Positions 51,741-59,115 of a DNA stretch of 64,000 nucleotides are shown one piece after another. The first letter of the stretch is position 1. Each line of letters opens with the position of its first letter. The notes under the pieces are model-generated. The model worked only from the letters and a program-made list of their open reading frames with translations, was not told the DNA's origin and searched no databases. Position numbers and translations under genes: made by a program. Location of the stretch: contig NZ_CP096205.1 of assembly GCF_023195775.1 (NCBI RefSeq), positions 2,792,001 to 2,856,000 on the forward strand. The letters run 5' to 3'. This stretch comes from Flavobacterium azooxidireducens (GTDB lineage: Bacteria > Bacteroidota > Bacteroidia > Flavobacteriales > Flavobacteriaceae).

Positions 51741-53078
51741 ATGCAAAAGTATATCAAAGAATTTCCCAGAGCAACCTGGATTAGTGTGAGCGTTTTTTTA
51801 GTGCTTGTCTTAATTCGTTTTTTAATGGGCGAAAAAGTACTTTTCGACAACAATTTACTTGTAAATTTTGGCTACACAATGCTTTATGGTTATTCGTTAT
51901 ACTTTGCTAACAGTTTTGTTTTTAGTAAATTAGACGATATTTTTAAAAACAATCGTTTTACAAGAAAACGAATTTTTATAGGTGCATTTGCTTCATTTTT
52001 AATTACACTCTTTGTTATTTTTTTGCTGCGTGTTTTAGAAGATGTTATTATTGAAAATAAGTCTTTTCACGATTTTCTAGCCAATGAAAATCCTGGTAAT
52101 TATATCGTTGCAATGGTCATCACACTCATTGTTACACTTGCCATTCATGCCTTTTATTTTTACAAAGATTATCAGGAAAATAAAGTAAAAGAACAAAAAG
52201 TAATTGCCGGAAATGCCTCTGCCCAATTTGAAAGTTTAAAGAACCAAATCGATCCGCATTTTTTGTTCAATAGTTTGAATGTTTTGAGCTCTTTAATAGA
52301 AGAAAATCCTGAAAATGCTCAAAAGTTTACCACTTCTTTATCAAAAATCTATCGCTATGTTTTGGAACAAAAGGACAAAGAATTGGTTTCTATTCAAGAA
52401 GAATTAGCCTTTGCAAAAACGTATATGAACTTGTTGAAAATGCGATTTGAAAACAGCATCACCTATGAGTTGCCAGAGAATTTTGATAACGAAGAAGCCA
52501 AAGTGGTGCCATTGTCGCTTCAATTACTTTTAGAAAATTGTATCAAACACAATGTGGTGAGTGAAAGCAAACCGTTGTATATCAAAATTTATATTGAAAA
52601 TAATTTTTTAGTAGTTGAAAATAATTTACAAAAAAAAGAAATTTTGACAGATAGAAGGGGAGTCGGATTGCAAAATATAGTGAGTCGTTATGCCATTTTA
52701 ACCAAGCGAAATGTGATGGTTGAAGAGCATGAAAATACATTCAAAGTTTTATTACCTATTTTAACTAAACAAATCACAATCATGGAAACACAAAATATAT
52801 ACAACGAAAATTTAGCATATCAACGAGCAAAAGACAAAGTAGAAGAACTAAAAGGTTTTTACGGAAATCTCATTTCGTATTGCATCGTAATTCCGGTTTT
52901 AATTTTAATTAATTTGAGAACAATAGACTTTCAGTGGTTTTGGTTCCCAATGTTAGGGTGGGGAATGGGTTTAATCTTTCACGCACTAGAAACTTTTGGC
53001 TACGGAAAATCATGGGAAGAACGCAAAATTCACGAATTAATGAACAAAGAAGATAACAACTCAAAAAAATGGAAATAA
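51741..53078 (+). CDS. LytS-type histidine kinase fused to a C-terminal 2TM domain
   Basis: A 445-residue membrane kinase. Four hydrophobic segments occupy residues 12-145. The His_kinase domain (PF06580 type) has phosphoacceptor His173 in IDPHFLFNSLN, the N-box LLLENCIKHN (263-271) and the G-box RRGVGLQNI (305-313). After residue 348 the protein continues with a complete 2TM domain (PF13239): AKDKVEELKGFYGNL, two hydrophobic helices and WGMGLIFHALETF. The same domain is encoded separately by the next two genes. An internal Met348 is where a separate 2TM gene could once have started, so this looks like an in-frame fusion. It partners the LytTR regulator at 54038. Confidence 0.88.
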   Translation: MQKYIKEFPRATWISVSVFLVLVLIRFLMGEKVLFDNNLLVNFGYTMLYGYSLYFANSFVFSKLDDIFKNNRFTRKRIFIGAFASFLITLFVIFLLRVLEDVIIENKSFHDFLANENPGNYIVAMVITLIVTLAIHAFYFYKDYQENKVKEQKVIAGNASAQFESLKNQIDPHFLFNSLNVLSSLIEENPENAQKFTTSLSKIYRYVLEQKDKELVSIQEELAFAKTYMNLLKMRFENSITYELPENFDNEEAKVVPLSLQLLLENCIKHNVVSESKPLYIKIYIENNFLVVENNLQKKEILTDRRGVGLQNIVSRYAILTKRNVMVEEHENTFKVLLPILTKQITIMETQNIYNENLAYQRAKDKVEELKGFYGNLISYCIVIPVLILINLRTIDFQWFWFPMLGWGMGLIFHALETFGYGKSWEERKIHELMNKEDNNSKKWK

Positions 53079-53080
53079 TC

Positions 53081-53380
53081 ATGGAATCAAATCAATTTGA
53101 TGTAGAAAAATATCAAAAAGCAAAAAAACGCGTCAAAGAAATCAAAGGTTTCTATGGTCATTTAGCGAGTTTTATTTTAGTAATTTTGTTTTTGGCCTTT
53201 CTCAATTTTCGCTTTTCACCAGAACACATTTGGTTTTATTGGCCCATGTTAGGGTGGGGAATCGGACTCTTTTTTCATGCCACAGCAGTTTTTAACATCA
53301 TTCCATTTTTTGGAAAAGAATGGGAACAAAATAAAATTAAAGAAATCATTGAAAAAGAAAAAAATACAAAATGGGAATAA
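53081..53380 (+). CDS. 2TM domain protein
   Basis: A 99-residue protein with two membrane helices. The 2TM domain (PF13239) shows AKKRVKEIKGFYGHLASF, IWFYWPMLGWGIGLFFHATA and the basic tail WEQNKIKEIIEKEKNTKWE. Its function is unknown, but it is regularly linked to LytTR systems. The ATG at 53081 lies 2 bases after the kinase stop; an alternative ATG at 53069 overlaps that stop. It closely resembles the C-terminal domain of the kinase and the next 2TM gene. Confidence 0.85.
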   Translation: MESNQFDVEKYQKAKKRVKEIKGFYGHLASFILVILFLAFLNFRFSPEHIWFYWPMLGWGIGLFFHATAVFNIIPFFGKEWEQNKIKEIIEKEKNTKWE

Positions 53381-53384
53381 TTTG

Positions 53385-53531
53385 TGCCTAATCCAGCTAT
53401 TCGCTACAAGTTTTTGCCCAAAAAATAAGTTTTTGTAAGCTATAAAAAGAGCTTCTTAGGTCGCTTTTTTATAGCAACAAAACTAAATTTTTTAAGCAAA
53501 AAGCTTTCCGCTACTATCTGGGGCAGGGATT
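53385..53531. repeat. MITE-like intergenic element
   Basis: A 147-bp non-coding segment runs from CCAGCTATTCGCTAC to CGCTACTATCTGG, whose outer parts form imperfect terminal inverted repeats. Its core is a long hairpin: GCTATAAAAAGAGC (53439-53452) pairs with GCTTTTTTATAGC (53463-53475). I remember closely similar sequences as dispersed intergenic elements in Flavobacterium genomes. It separates two 2TM genes. Confidence 0.6.
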
Positions 53532-53532
53532 C

Positions 53533-53610
53533 AGTTAACAGTAGCAGTTTTTAGTTATTAGTAGCAGTTTCACAAACAGACAACAGACAACAGACAACAG
53601 AAAACAGAAA
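53533..53610 (+). repeat. 20-bp duplication followed by ACAACAG tandem array
   Basis: Two 20-bp units, each containing AGTAGCAGTTT (53533-53552 and 53553-53572), are followed by 7-base units ACAACAG (three exact plus variants) that lead to the ATG at 53614. The right part is G-poor and in sense orientation. Confidence 0.65.
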
Positions 53611-53613
53611 AAA

Positions 53614-53922
53614 ATGAACACACAAGAAGAAATCAACTATCAAGAAGCTTTAAAACGAGTAAAAAAAATAAAAGGCTTCTACACACACGCAATTGTATAT
53701 ATCATTGTCAATATAATGATTGTCATAATTAATGTTCAAAACCTGAACGAAGGCGAAAGTTATTTTCAGTTTAAAAACTTTATGACTGCCTTTTTCTGGG
53801 GAATTGGGTTAGTTGCCCACGGACTTTCGGTTTTCATGCCTAATTGGATCATGGGTCAAAACTGGGAAGAACGCAAAATCAAAGAATTCATGGAAAAAGA
53901 AAAAAATAAAAAATGGGAATAG
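53614..53922 (+). CDS. 2TM domain protein
   Basis: A 102-residue paralogue of the preceding 2TM protein: EALKRVKKIKGFYTHAIVY, two hydrophobic helices, FFWGIGLVAHGLSVF and the tail WEERKIKEFMEKEKNKKWE. It is separated from the first copy by a MITE-like element and short repeats. It is followed by the LytTR regulator. The function is unknown; a membrane partner of the kinase is a reasonable guess. Confidence 0.85.
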   Translation: MNTQEEINYQEALKRVKKIKGFYTHAIVYIIVNIMIVIINVQNLNEGESYFQFKNFMTAFFWGIGLVAHGLSVFMPNWIMGQNWEERKIKEFMEKEKNKKWE

Positions 53923-53947
53923 TTTTCTGTCACAGTTTTCAGGTTTT

Positions 53948-53999
53948 GTCATTCCGCAAGATGACGAAGTCGAAATAGTAATCTCCTGCCAAGGCGGGC
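53948..53999. repeat. GTCATTCCG-type dispersed repeat fragment
   Basis: The stretch starts TTGTCATTCCGCAAGATGAC and ends with a small hairpin CCTGCC-AA-GGCGGG. GTCATTCCG...GAAGTCG words are familiar from dispersed intergenic repeats in Bacteroidota. It is the only copy in the window, so this is recognition from memory. Confidence 0.4.
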
Positions 54000-54000
54000 A

Positions 54001-54025
54001 AAACCTATCACCAATAAACCATTAC
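54001..54025 (+). repeat. ACC-rich short repeat leader before LytTR gene
   Basis: The words CCTATCACC, AATAAACCATTACC precede ATG 54038 and share wording with the leader at 44060-44095. The block is G-free. Confidence 0.6.
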
Positions 54026-54037
54026 CTTTTTTAAAAC

Positions 54038-54793
54038 ATGAGAATCATCATTATCGAAGACGAAAAACCCGCCGCCCGATTGCTTCAAAGAAAAGTTGAG
54101 AAATTAGGCTTGCAAGTAGAAACAATGCTTCATTCTGTGGAAGAAGCGTTGCAATGGTTTAATTCGAATCAACATCCGGATTTGATTTTCTTAGATATTC
54201 AATTATCAGACGGATTATCCTTTGAAATTTTCGAAAAAATAGAAATCAAAAGTGCTGTGATTTTTACAACGGCCTTTGATGAATATGCGTTGCGGGCTTT
54301 CAAATTAAACAGTATTGATTATTTACTAAAACCCATAGACGAAGAGGAATTGGATATAGCAATTTCAAAATTCAAAAATCAATTTCAAAAAAGCAGTATA
54401 TCTTCTTTAGATTTTGAAGCTATTAAACGAATGTTAGTTAATCCTACAGAAAAAACATATAAACAACGTTTTACCATCAAAATTGGCGAACATCTCAAAA
54501 TGATTTCTATTGATGAGGTGGAATGTTTTTACAGCGAAAACAAAGGAACTTATCTTCATACAGTAGACAACCGAGATTATCTTTTAGATAATACCTTAGA
54601 ACAATTAGAATCAGAATTGAATCCAAAAGACTTTTTCAGAGTCAGCCGAAAATTTATTATCCCTTTAAAAACAATTAAAGATATTGTGGTTTACAGTAAT
54701 TCACGTTTAAAAGTAATTCTACCCACTTATAAGGCAGATGAAGTGATTGTTAGTCGTGAACGAGTAAATGATTTTAAAATTTGGTTAGAATAA
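54038..54793 (+). CDS. LytTR-family response regulator
   Basis: A 251-residue transcription regulator. The receiver domain (1-120) has the acidic pair in IIIIEDEKPAA, phosphoacceptor Asp53 in LIFLDIQLSDG and Lys98 in YLLKPID. The LytTR DNA-binding domain (145-250) has KIGEHLKMISIDEVECFYSE, then TLEQLESELNPKDFFRVSRK and the FIIPLKTI segment. It should be phosphorylated by the LytS-like kinase encoded upstream and regulate target genes. It is the last gene of the kinase-2TM unit and ends at a bidirectional terminator. Confidence 0.95.
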   Translation: MRIIIIEDEKPAARLLQRKVEKLGLQVETMLHSVEEALQWFNSNQHPDLIFLDIQLSDGLSFEIFEKIEIKSAVIFTTAFDEYALRAFKLNSIDYLLKPIDEEELDIAISKFKNQFQKSSISSLDFEAIKRMLVNPTEKTYKQRFTIKIGEHLKMISIDEVECFYSENKGTYLHTVDNRDYLLDNTLEQLESELNPKDFFRVSRKFIIPLKTIKDIVVYSNSRLKVILPTYKADEVIVSRERVNDFKIWLE

Positions 54794-54823
54794 AAAAAGA
54801 CTGCCAAAAATGACAGTCTTTTT
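54792..54823. terminator. bidirectional terminator
   Basis: AAAAAGACTG pairs with CAGTCTTTTT, with a mismatched inner pair and a short A-rich loop. It serves the LytTR gene and the convergent Omp28-like gene. Confidence 0.82.
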
Positions 54824-54843
54824 AAGTATAGAATTGGTTTTAA

Positions 54844-55896
54844 TTATAATTCTTCAAAATCTTGATTATCTCCAGCACCCGCTTTTCTAACATTGATTGT
54901 TTTGTTATTTTCATCAACAATGAAAGCAACGAATTCAATATTATTCAAGTTAGATATAGTGTTAGGTATCGGAACTGAAAATGATTTAGTATACGTTTGT
55001 CCAACTGCAGTATTACTATTTGCAATAGCTTCACCCAGAAGTGGTGTCAAGCACGCTTTAAGCACATGGTCATGCAGAAAGTTTGAAATTGTTCCGGGAC
55101 CAGTATAAAAATTTGTATAATTAACTTGGTCGTAGGTTAGTCCGTTTTCCAAAACATAAACCACTAATTTTAAATTAGAAAAGTCTTTACTGAATTTAAC
55201 TTTAGTATCTAAATTTATTGTGCTTCCAACGATAGAAACATCCATAGCTAAACCTAATTTTGGATTTTCACCTTGCGTTAAATTAATAACTTGTGTAACA
55301 TTATTTTGTTCCAATGGTTGCCAACGTGTCATTCTGTTCAACAGAGCTTTTGGATAGCCAGACATATTTAGGATTGCTTCCAATTCAGAAGAATCAAAAT
55401 TATAAGGGTCATAGTTAGCATCGGCAGGATTAGAACTTGAACGGTGAATTCCCACAGTAACAATTTTGTCTGTTTGTGCATAAGCCAATTCGACAGCGTG
55501 ATTTACTCTTGGGCAATTTCCACACCATGTTCCGGTATAATCTTCAATCAAAACACGTTTAACAAAGTTAATTTCAGAACCATCGTGAAAACGAATTGTT
55601 ATTGGTGCAGATTCTACTCCAAGGTATTCTGCCTTAATAGTTAAATCGCCTGTTTCTGAGCCTGTAAAAGTATTTCCATCAATAAGTGTGTTGTTCACAT
55701 AAATTGTGGCTTCATCTGTAATGTTAGTTCCTGCATTGGTTGTAACCGAAAAAACAATAGTTTCACCAATTACCTTAACAGAACTGTCGGCCGTTAAACT
55801 GATTGATTCTACAGGATCTAAAATAGTATAATCGGTGCTGCAAGAAAAGCAACAGAAAAAAGCAACGAAAACACCTATTAAACCAAATTTATTCAT
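54844..55896 (-). CDS. Omp28-related lipoprotein with thioredoxin-like CxxC
   Basis: A 350-residue lipoprotein (Cys19 in CFSC, followed by STDY). Residues 30-105 form an Ig-like domain. From 112 the protein follows the Omp28-related pattern: KRVLIEDYTGTWCGNCPRVN with Cys125 and Cys128 in a thioredoxin-like site, VTVGIHRSS, and GYPKALLNR with the usual cis-proline position. It probably faces the periplasm or the cell surface and handles disulfides. It lies 4 bases after a T9SS type A gene, in one leftward operon with the larger Omp28 protein. Confidence 0.85.
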   Translation of the reverse strand: MNKFGLIGVFVAFFCCFSCSTDYTILDPVESISLTADSSVKVIGETIVFSVTTNAGTNITDEATIYVNNTLIDGNTFTGSETGDLTIKAEYLGVESAPITIRFHDGSEINFVKRVLIEDYTGTWCGNCPRVNHAVELAYAQTDKIVTVGIHRSSSNPADANYDPYNFDSSELEAILNMSGYPKALLNRMTRWQPLEQNNVTQVINLTQGENPKLGLAMDVSIVGSTINLDTKVKFSKDFSNLKLVVYVLENGLTYDQVNYTNFYTGPGTISNFLHDHVLKACLTPLLGEAIANSNTAVGQTYTKSFSVPIPNTISNLNNIEFVAFIVDENNKTINVRKAGAGDNQDFEEL

Positions 55897-55900
55897 TTAA

Positions 55901-56620
55901 TTAGTTTTTTATTAATTTAACTGAGGAAGTTTTTCCTTCCGTTGTTGAAAAATTTGCAACATAAATAGCAGAACTCAATTCTGATAAACCTAAATTTTGA
56001 CTGCCTTCTGAGAATTTATATTCTTTTATTAGTTGACCATTCAAGTTAAAAATTGAAAGGTTTCCACTTTGAGTAGAATTGAATTTGAAGTCACTTTTTA
56101 CATTAGTATTTTCAATATTTATTCCCATTGATGTTAGGTTTTCAAAAGAATTTAGACCTAAAGTTGAGTCATATCGGTAAGTAAATGAAACAGCTTGACC
56201 AGTTGGAAATCCAGTTGTGTCTAAGCTATACACTTGAAATTGAAAATTAATAGGTGTTGAACTTACGAAGTTATTTACAAAATAATCAAAGTTCCCATTG
56301 TTTTCACCTGCATTCAAAATAAACTGATAGTCCGGGTAATCAACACCAGTAACAACATTGTCATGACATAAACCACCATAGCAAAGTTGAAATCCAACTC
56401 CATTTCCGCCGGTAATACCTGTGCACTTGATTCGAACGTCAATTGGGTTTGTTCCAACGTTTGTTACAAGAAATTTAAGTTTCGCACTTTCTGAATTAGC
56501 TGTTTCATAGGTTAGTGTACTTCCGTCGGCAATTGTGTTTCCACTTAGGTCTGTAAAAGAAAATTGACCGTAAGTATATACTTGTGCAAATACAAATAAA
56601 ATGATTAATACTTTTTTCAT
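55901..56620 (-). CDS. T9SS type A sorting-domain protein
   Basis: A 239-residue exported protein (signal to TYGQ) with one beta-sandwich-like domain (residues 20-155) containing two nearby cysteines in FQLCYGGLCHDN. The C-terminal 80 residues are a type A sorting domain (LSIFNLNGQLIKEYKFSEG, LSSAIYVANFSTTEG). I do not recognise the sandwich family. It is flanked by two Omp28-like genes on the same strand, so it is probably an extracellular partner or substrate of that system. Confidence 0.78.
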   Translation of the reverse strand: MKKVLIILFVFAQVYTYGQFSFTDLSGNTIADGSTLTYETANSESAKLKFLVTNVGTNPIDVRIKCTGITGGNGVGFQLCYGGLCHDNVVTGVDYPDYQFILNAGENNGNFDYFVNNFVSSTPINFQFQVYSLDTTGFPTGQAVSFTYRYDSTLGLNSFENLTSMGINIENTNVKSDFKFNSTQSGNLSIFNLNGQLIKEYKFSEGSQNLGLSELSSAIYVANFSTTEGKTSSVKLIKN

Positions 56621-56643
56621 TATTTTTTATTTTAGTAGGTTAA

Positions 56644-58404
56644 TTAGTTTTTGATTATTTTTTCAATTTGTTCAAATGTTTCTCCTACAAAATTTGCAAT
56701 ATACATACCGGTTTGTAAATGACTTAAATCAATTTGAACATTTCCACTTGCGAATTTTGAGTTCATTATAGTTTTTCCACTTAAATCAGTAATTAAAACA
56801 GATACACTTTCATCAGTTGTAAAATTCACAAAGTTAGAAGTAGGATTTGGGTATAATTTTATATTTTTTGTTGCATAATTATCATTTAAAGACAATGCTG
56901 AAGAAGTGTAAAGACTTTGGAAAACTTCTTTTGTTGTTGGATTTTCAATAAATACAACTACGTCTAAATCTGTCATTTCTTCAATATTTGTTGCGGCTAA
57001 TGAAGTGGAAATAGTATTGCTTAAAACGACACCATCTGCAAAAGTATGACTTGTTCCACTAGCATTAGGAGCCATTTTCATTGTTACATTTTTAAAAGAC
57101 GTTTCGCCATTTGTTGCTACATTACCTGTAGTTAGTTTTTCAATTACAACAGCTTGAACCACAAAGTTTCCACTTATAAAAGGTGTTACATTATAAGTAA
57201 TGTTGATGTTATTTCCAACAATCTCACTTGTTGCAGTTAATCCAAAGAAAGCCGGTTTTGCTGCTTCTGTATTTAATTGATTTACAATTGCAGGATTTGT
57301 TGTAGAAGCTGCTTTACCATTAATTAATAGTGTAGGAGCTCCGTTAATTCCATAATATTGAACACGTTGACCAACTTCTGCAGTATAGTAAGGATCTCCA
57401 TTTCCTGGCCAGTTAACCTGATAATTAATTAAAGAAAAATTTTGATTGTTATTAGTGTAATGAGCATTAAACACACTGTTGTTAAACGATGCACACGGAC
57501 CACAAGTAGAACTTGTGAATTTTTCATACAAAGGTTTGTGTGCTGTTGATCCACTGGCAATTGAAATATTTCTAGATATGGTATTGTTGTCTGGATTAGA
57601 ATCGTTTGTGCCATTTACATTGGTAACATTTACATTAAGATTATAATTTCCTGGAGTAGCATTCCAAGTATCTGGATGAACATAATTATAAACTTGTCCA
57701 GCTGTTAAATTCAATCCGGTTACGTTTTGAGTATAAGTTGCTCCTCCGTTTAAGTTCCAATTTAAGTCAAATGAGTTGATAGCATTTCCTCCTAGATTTC
57801 GAATAGTACCCGAAATATTTTTAACTCCTGCCATTTCAATAGGATCAAAAACTAATGATTCTAACGCTAACTCATTTTGGGCGGTATTTTCAGTAACCTC
57901 AATATCATCTATTATAGTTGAATATCCCCAACTGTTTACAACTGCAAATTGAATTTTTGTAGTAGTAGTTAATGTAAAAGCATTTAGATTTATAATTCGC
58001 TCTGTAGCATTTTGAACACCTTGGTCATAAATTACCATATTAGTCCAATTGGCACCATTGTCAGATGAGATTCTAACATATAATGGGTTTACATCACCAC
58101 TCCAACTTCTTTGAATATGTTTAAATTTTAGCAAATAAGCTCCAGAACTTAAATCTAAGGTAGGAGTTGTTAATCCATTAATATTTTGAGCATAGCTGTT
58201 TACAAAAAAAGAGGCACTTCCAGTTCCAGTAATAGGGCAAGTTGCTCCTCCATGCTGTCCGGCACATCCTCCCTGCCAATTCGCAGTTCCGGCAATAATT
58301 TGTTGTGTCATGGCTCCGGGAACTCCATTTTCAAATCCTTCAAAAAATTGGGCATTTGCAAAACCAAAAGTCAGCAAAATTGCTGTAAGTAGTGTTTTTT
58401 TCAT
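56644..58404 (-). CDS. T9SS-secreted Omp28-like thioredoxin-fold protein
   Basis: A 586-residue exported protein (signal to ANAQ). Residues 20-172 resemble a choice-of-anchor J/MAM-like domain (FFEGFENGVPGAM, FAVVNSWGYSTIIDDIEV). An Ig-like domain (CARDB-like, 180-282) follows. The thioredoxin-like Omp28 domain begins at 288 with YEKFTSSTCGPCASFNNSV, Cys301 and Cys304, and GAPTLLINGKA. A type A sorting domain ends the protein. It should be a secreted disulfide-active protein. It is the first gene of the leftward operon, divergent from the tlpA-like gene. Confidence 0.87.
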   Translation of the reverse strand: MKKTLLTAILLTFGFANAQFFEGFENGVPGAMTQQIIAGTANWQGGCAGQHGGATCPITGTGSASFFVNSYAQNINGLTTPTLDLSSGAYLLKFKHIQRSWSGDVNPLYVRISSDNGANWTNMVIYDQGVQNATERIINLNAFTLTTTTKIQFAVVNSWGYSTIIDDIEVTENTAQNELALESLVFDPIEMAGVKNISGTIRNLGGNAINSFDLNWNLNGGATYTQNVTGLNLTAGQVYNYVHPDTWNATPGNYNLNVNVTNVNGTNDSNPDNNTISRNISIASGSTAHKPLYEKFTSSTCGPCASFNNSVFNAHYTNNNQNFSLINYQVNWPGNGDPYYTAEVGQRVQYYGINGAPTLLINGKAASTTNPAIVNQLNTEAAKPAFFGLTATSEIVGNNINITYNVTPFISGNFVVQAVVIEKLTTGNVATNGETSFKNVTMKMAPNASGTSHTFADGVVLSNTISTSLAATNIEEMTDLDVVVFIENPTTKEVFQSLYTSSALSLNDNYATKNIKLYPNPTSNFVNFTTDESVSVLITDLSGKTIMNSKFASGNVQIDLSHLQTGMYIANFVGETFEQIEKIIKN

Positions 58405-58446
58405 AGTTTAGTGGTTTGTTTAGTAAAGTAATTAGTGGTTTGTTAA
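58405..58446 (-). repeat. direct repeat in leader of secreted Omp28 gene
   Basis: On the minus strand AACAAACCACTAA occurs twice, 24 bases apart, the second copy ending just before ATG 58404. The leader has almost no G. Confidence 0.55.
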
Positions 58447-58475
58447 TTAATAGTTTAACTAAATTTAATATTCTT

Positions 58476-58483
58476 CAAAAATA
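58476..58483 (-). promoter_or_regulatory. -7 element of Omp28 operon
   Basis: On the minus strand TATTTTTG matches TAnnTTTG exactly. It predicts a leader of about 65 bases containing the direct repeats. Confidence 0.45.
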
Positions 58484-58633
58484 TACTTTTTTTCAAAATA
58501 ATTCACATTTCATTAATTTTTTTTAAACATTTTTTTAACTAATAAACTAAAATTGAAAGTATTTTTTTAATATTGTCCTAAATTAATTATACAAACAAAA
58601 TTTTAAACTAACTACTTTTCACAAACCACAACA

Positions 58634-59113
58634 ATGAAAAATATTATTATTACACTACTTTTTATTTCAAGTTTCAGCCTTCATGCTCAAAAACAAATGC
58701 CAAATGTTGTTTTAAAATCAAATGACAATAAATCATTTAATGTAAAAAACGACTTTAATGAAAAAGATAAATTATATGTCTTCACCTTTTGGGCAACTTG
58801 GTGTGCTCCGTGTCTCAATGAATTAGATGCTATTAAGGAAAATTATTCCGAATGGACAAAAGAAGTTAATATGGAAGTTGTTGCTGTTTCTATTGACGAT
58901 ACCAGAACTCAAAAACGAGTAAAACCACTTTTAAATGGAAAAAATTGGCCTTACACAGTTCTGTTAGATACTAATCAAGATTTAAAAAGAGCTTTGTCGA
59001 TTGCCAACGTTCCTTATACAGTGGTTGTAAAGAATCAAAAAATTGTGTATGTTCACAACGGATACAGTCAAGGTGCAGAAAAAGAGTTGTTTAACAAATT
59101 GAAACAACTTTAG
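58634..59113 (+). CDS. TlpA-like periplasmic thioredoxin
   Basis: A 159-residue exported thioredoxin (signal to LHAQ) with the active site FTFWATWCAPCLNE, Cys57 and Cys60, and the cis-proline loop NVPYTVVV. It matches the TlpA/ResA family, which reduces disulfides in exported proteins. It is 2 bases upstream of a DUF6029 gene and divergent from the Omp28 operon, so all these genes probably act in one exported redox process. Confidence 0.92.
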   Translation: MKNIIITLLFISSFSLHAQKQMPNVVLKSNDNKSFNVKNDFNEKDKLYVFTFWATWCAPCLNELDAIKENYSEWTKEVNMEVVAVSIDDTRTQKRVKPLLNGKNWPYTVLLDTNQDLKRALSIANVPYTVVVKNQKIVYVHNGYSQGAEKELFNKLKQL

Positions 59114-59115
59114 TA

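Noticed and set aside
53813..54034. 73-codon frame overlapping the second 2TM gene
   Set aside because: It is a shifted frame of the 2TM gene running into repeat DNA.
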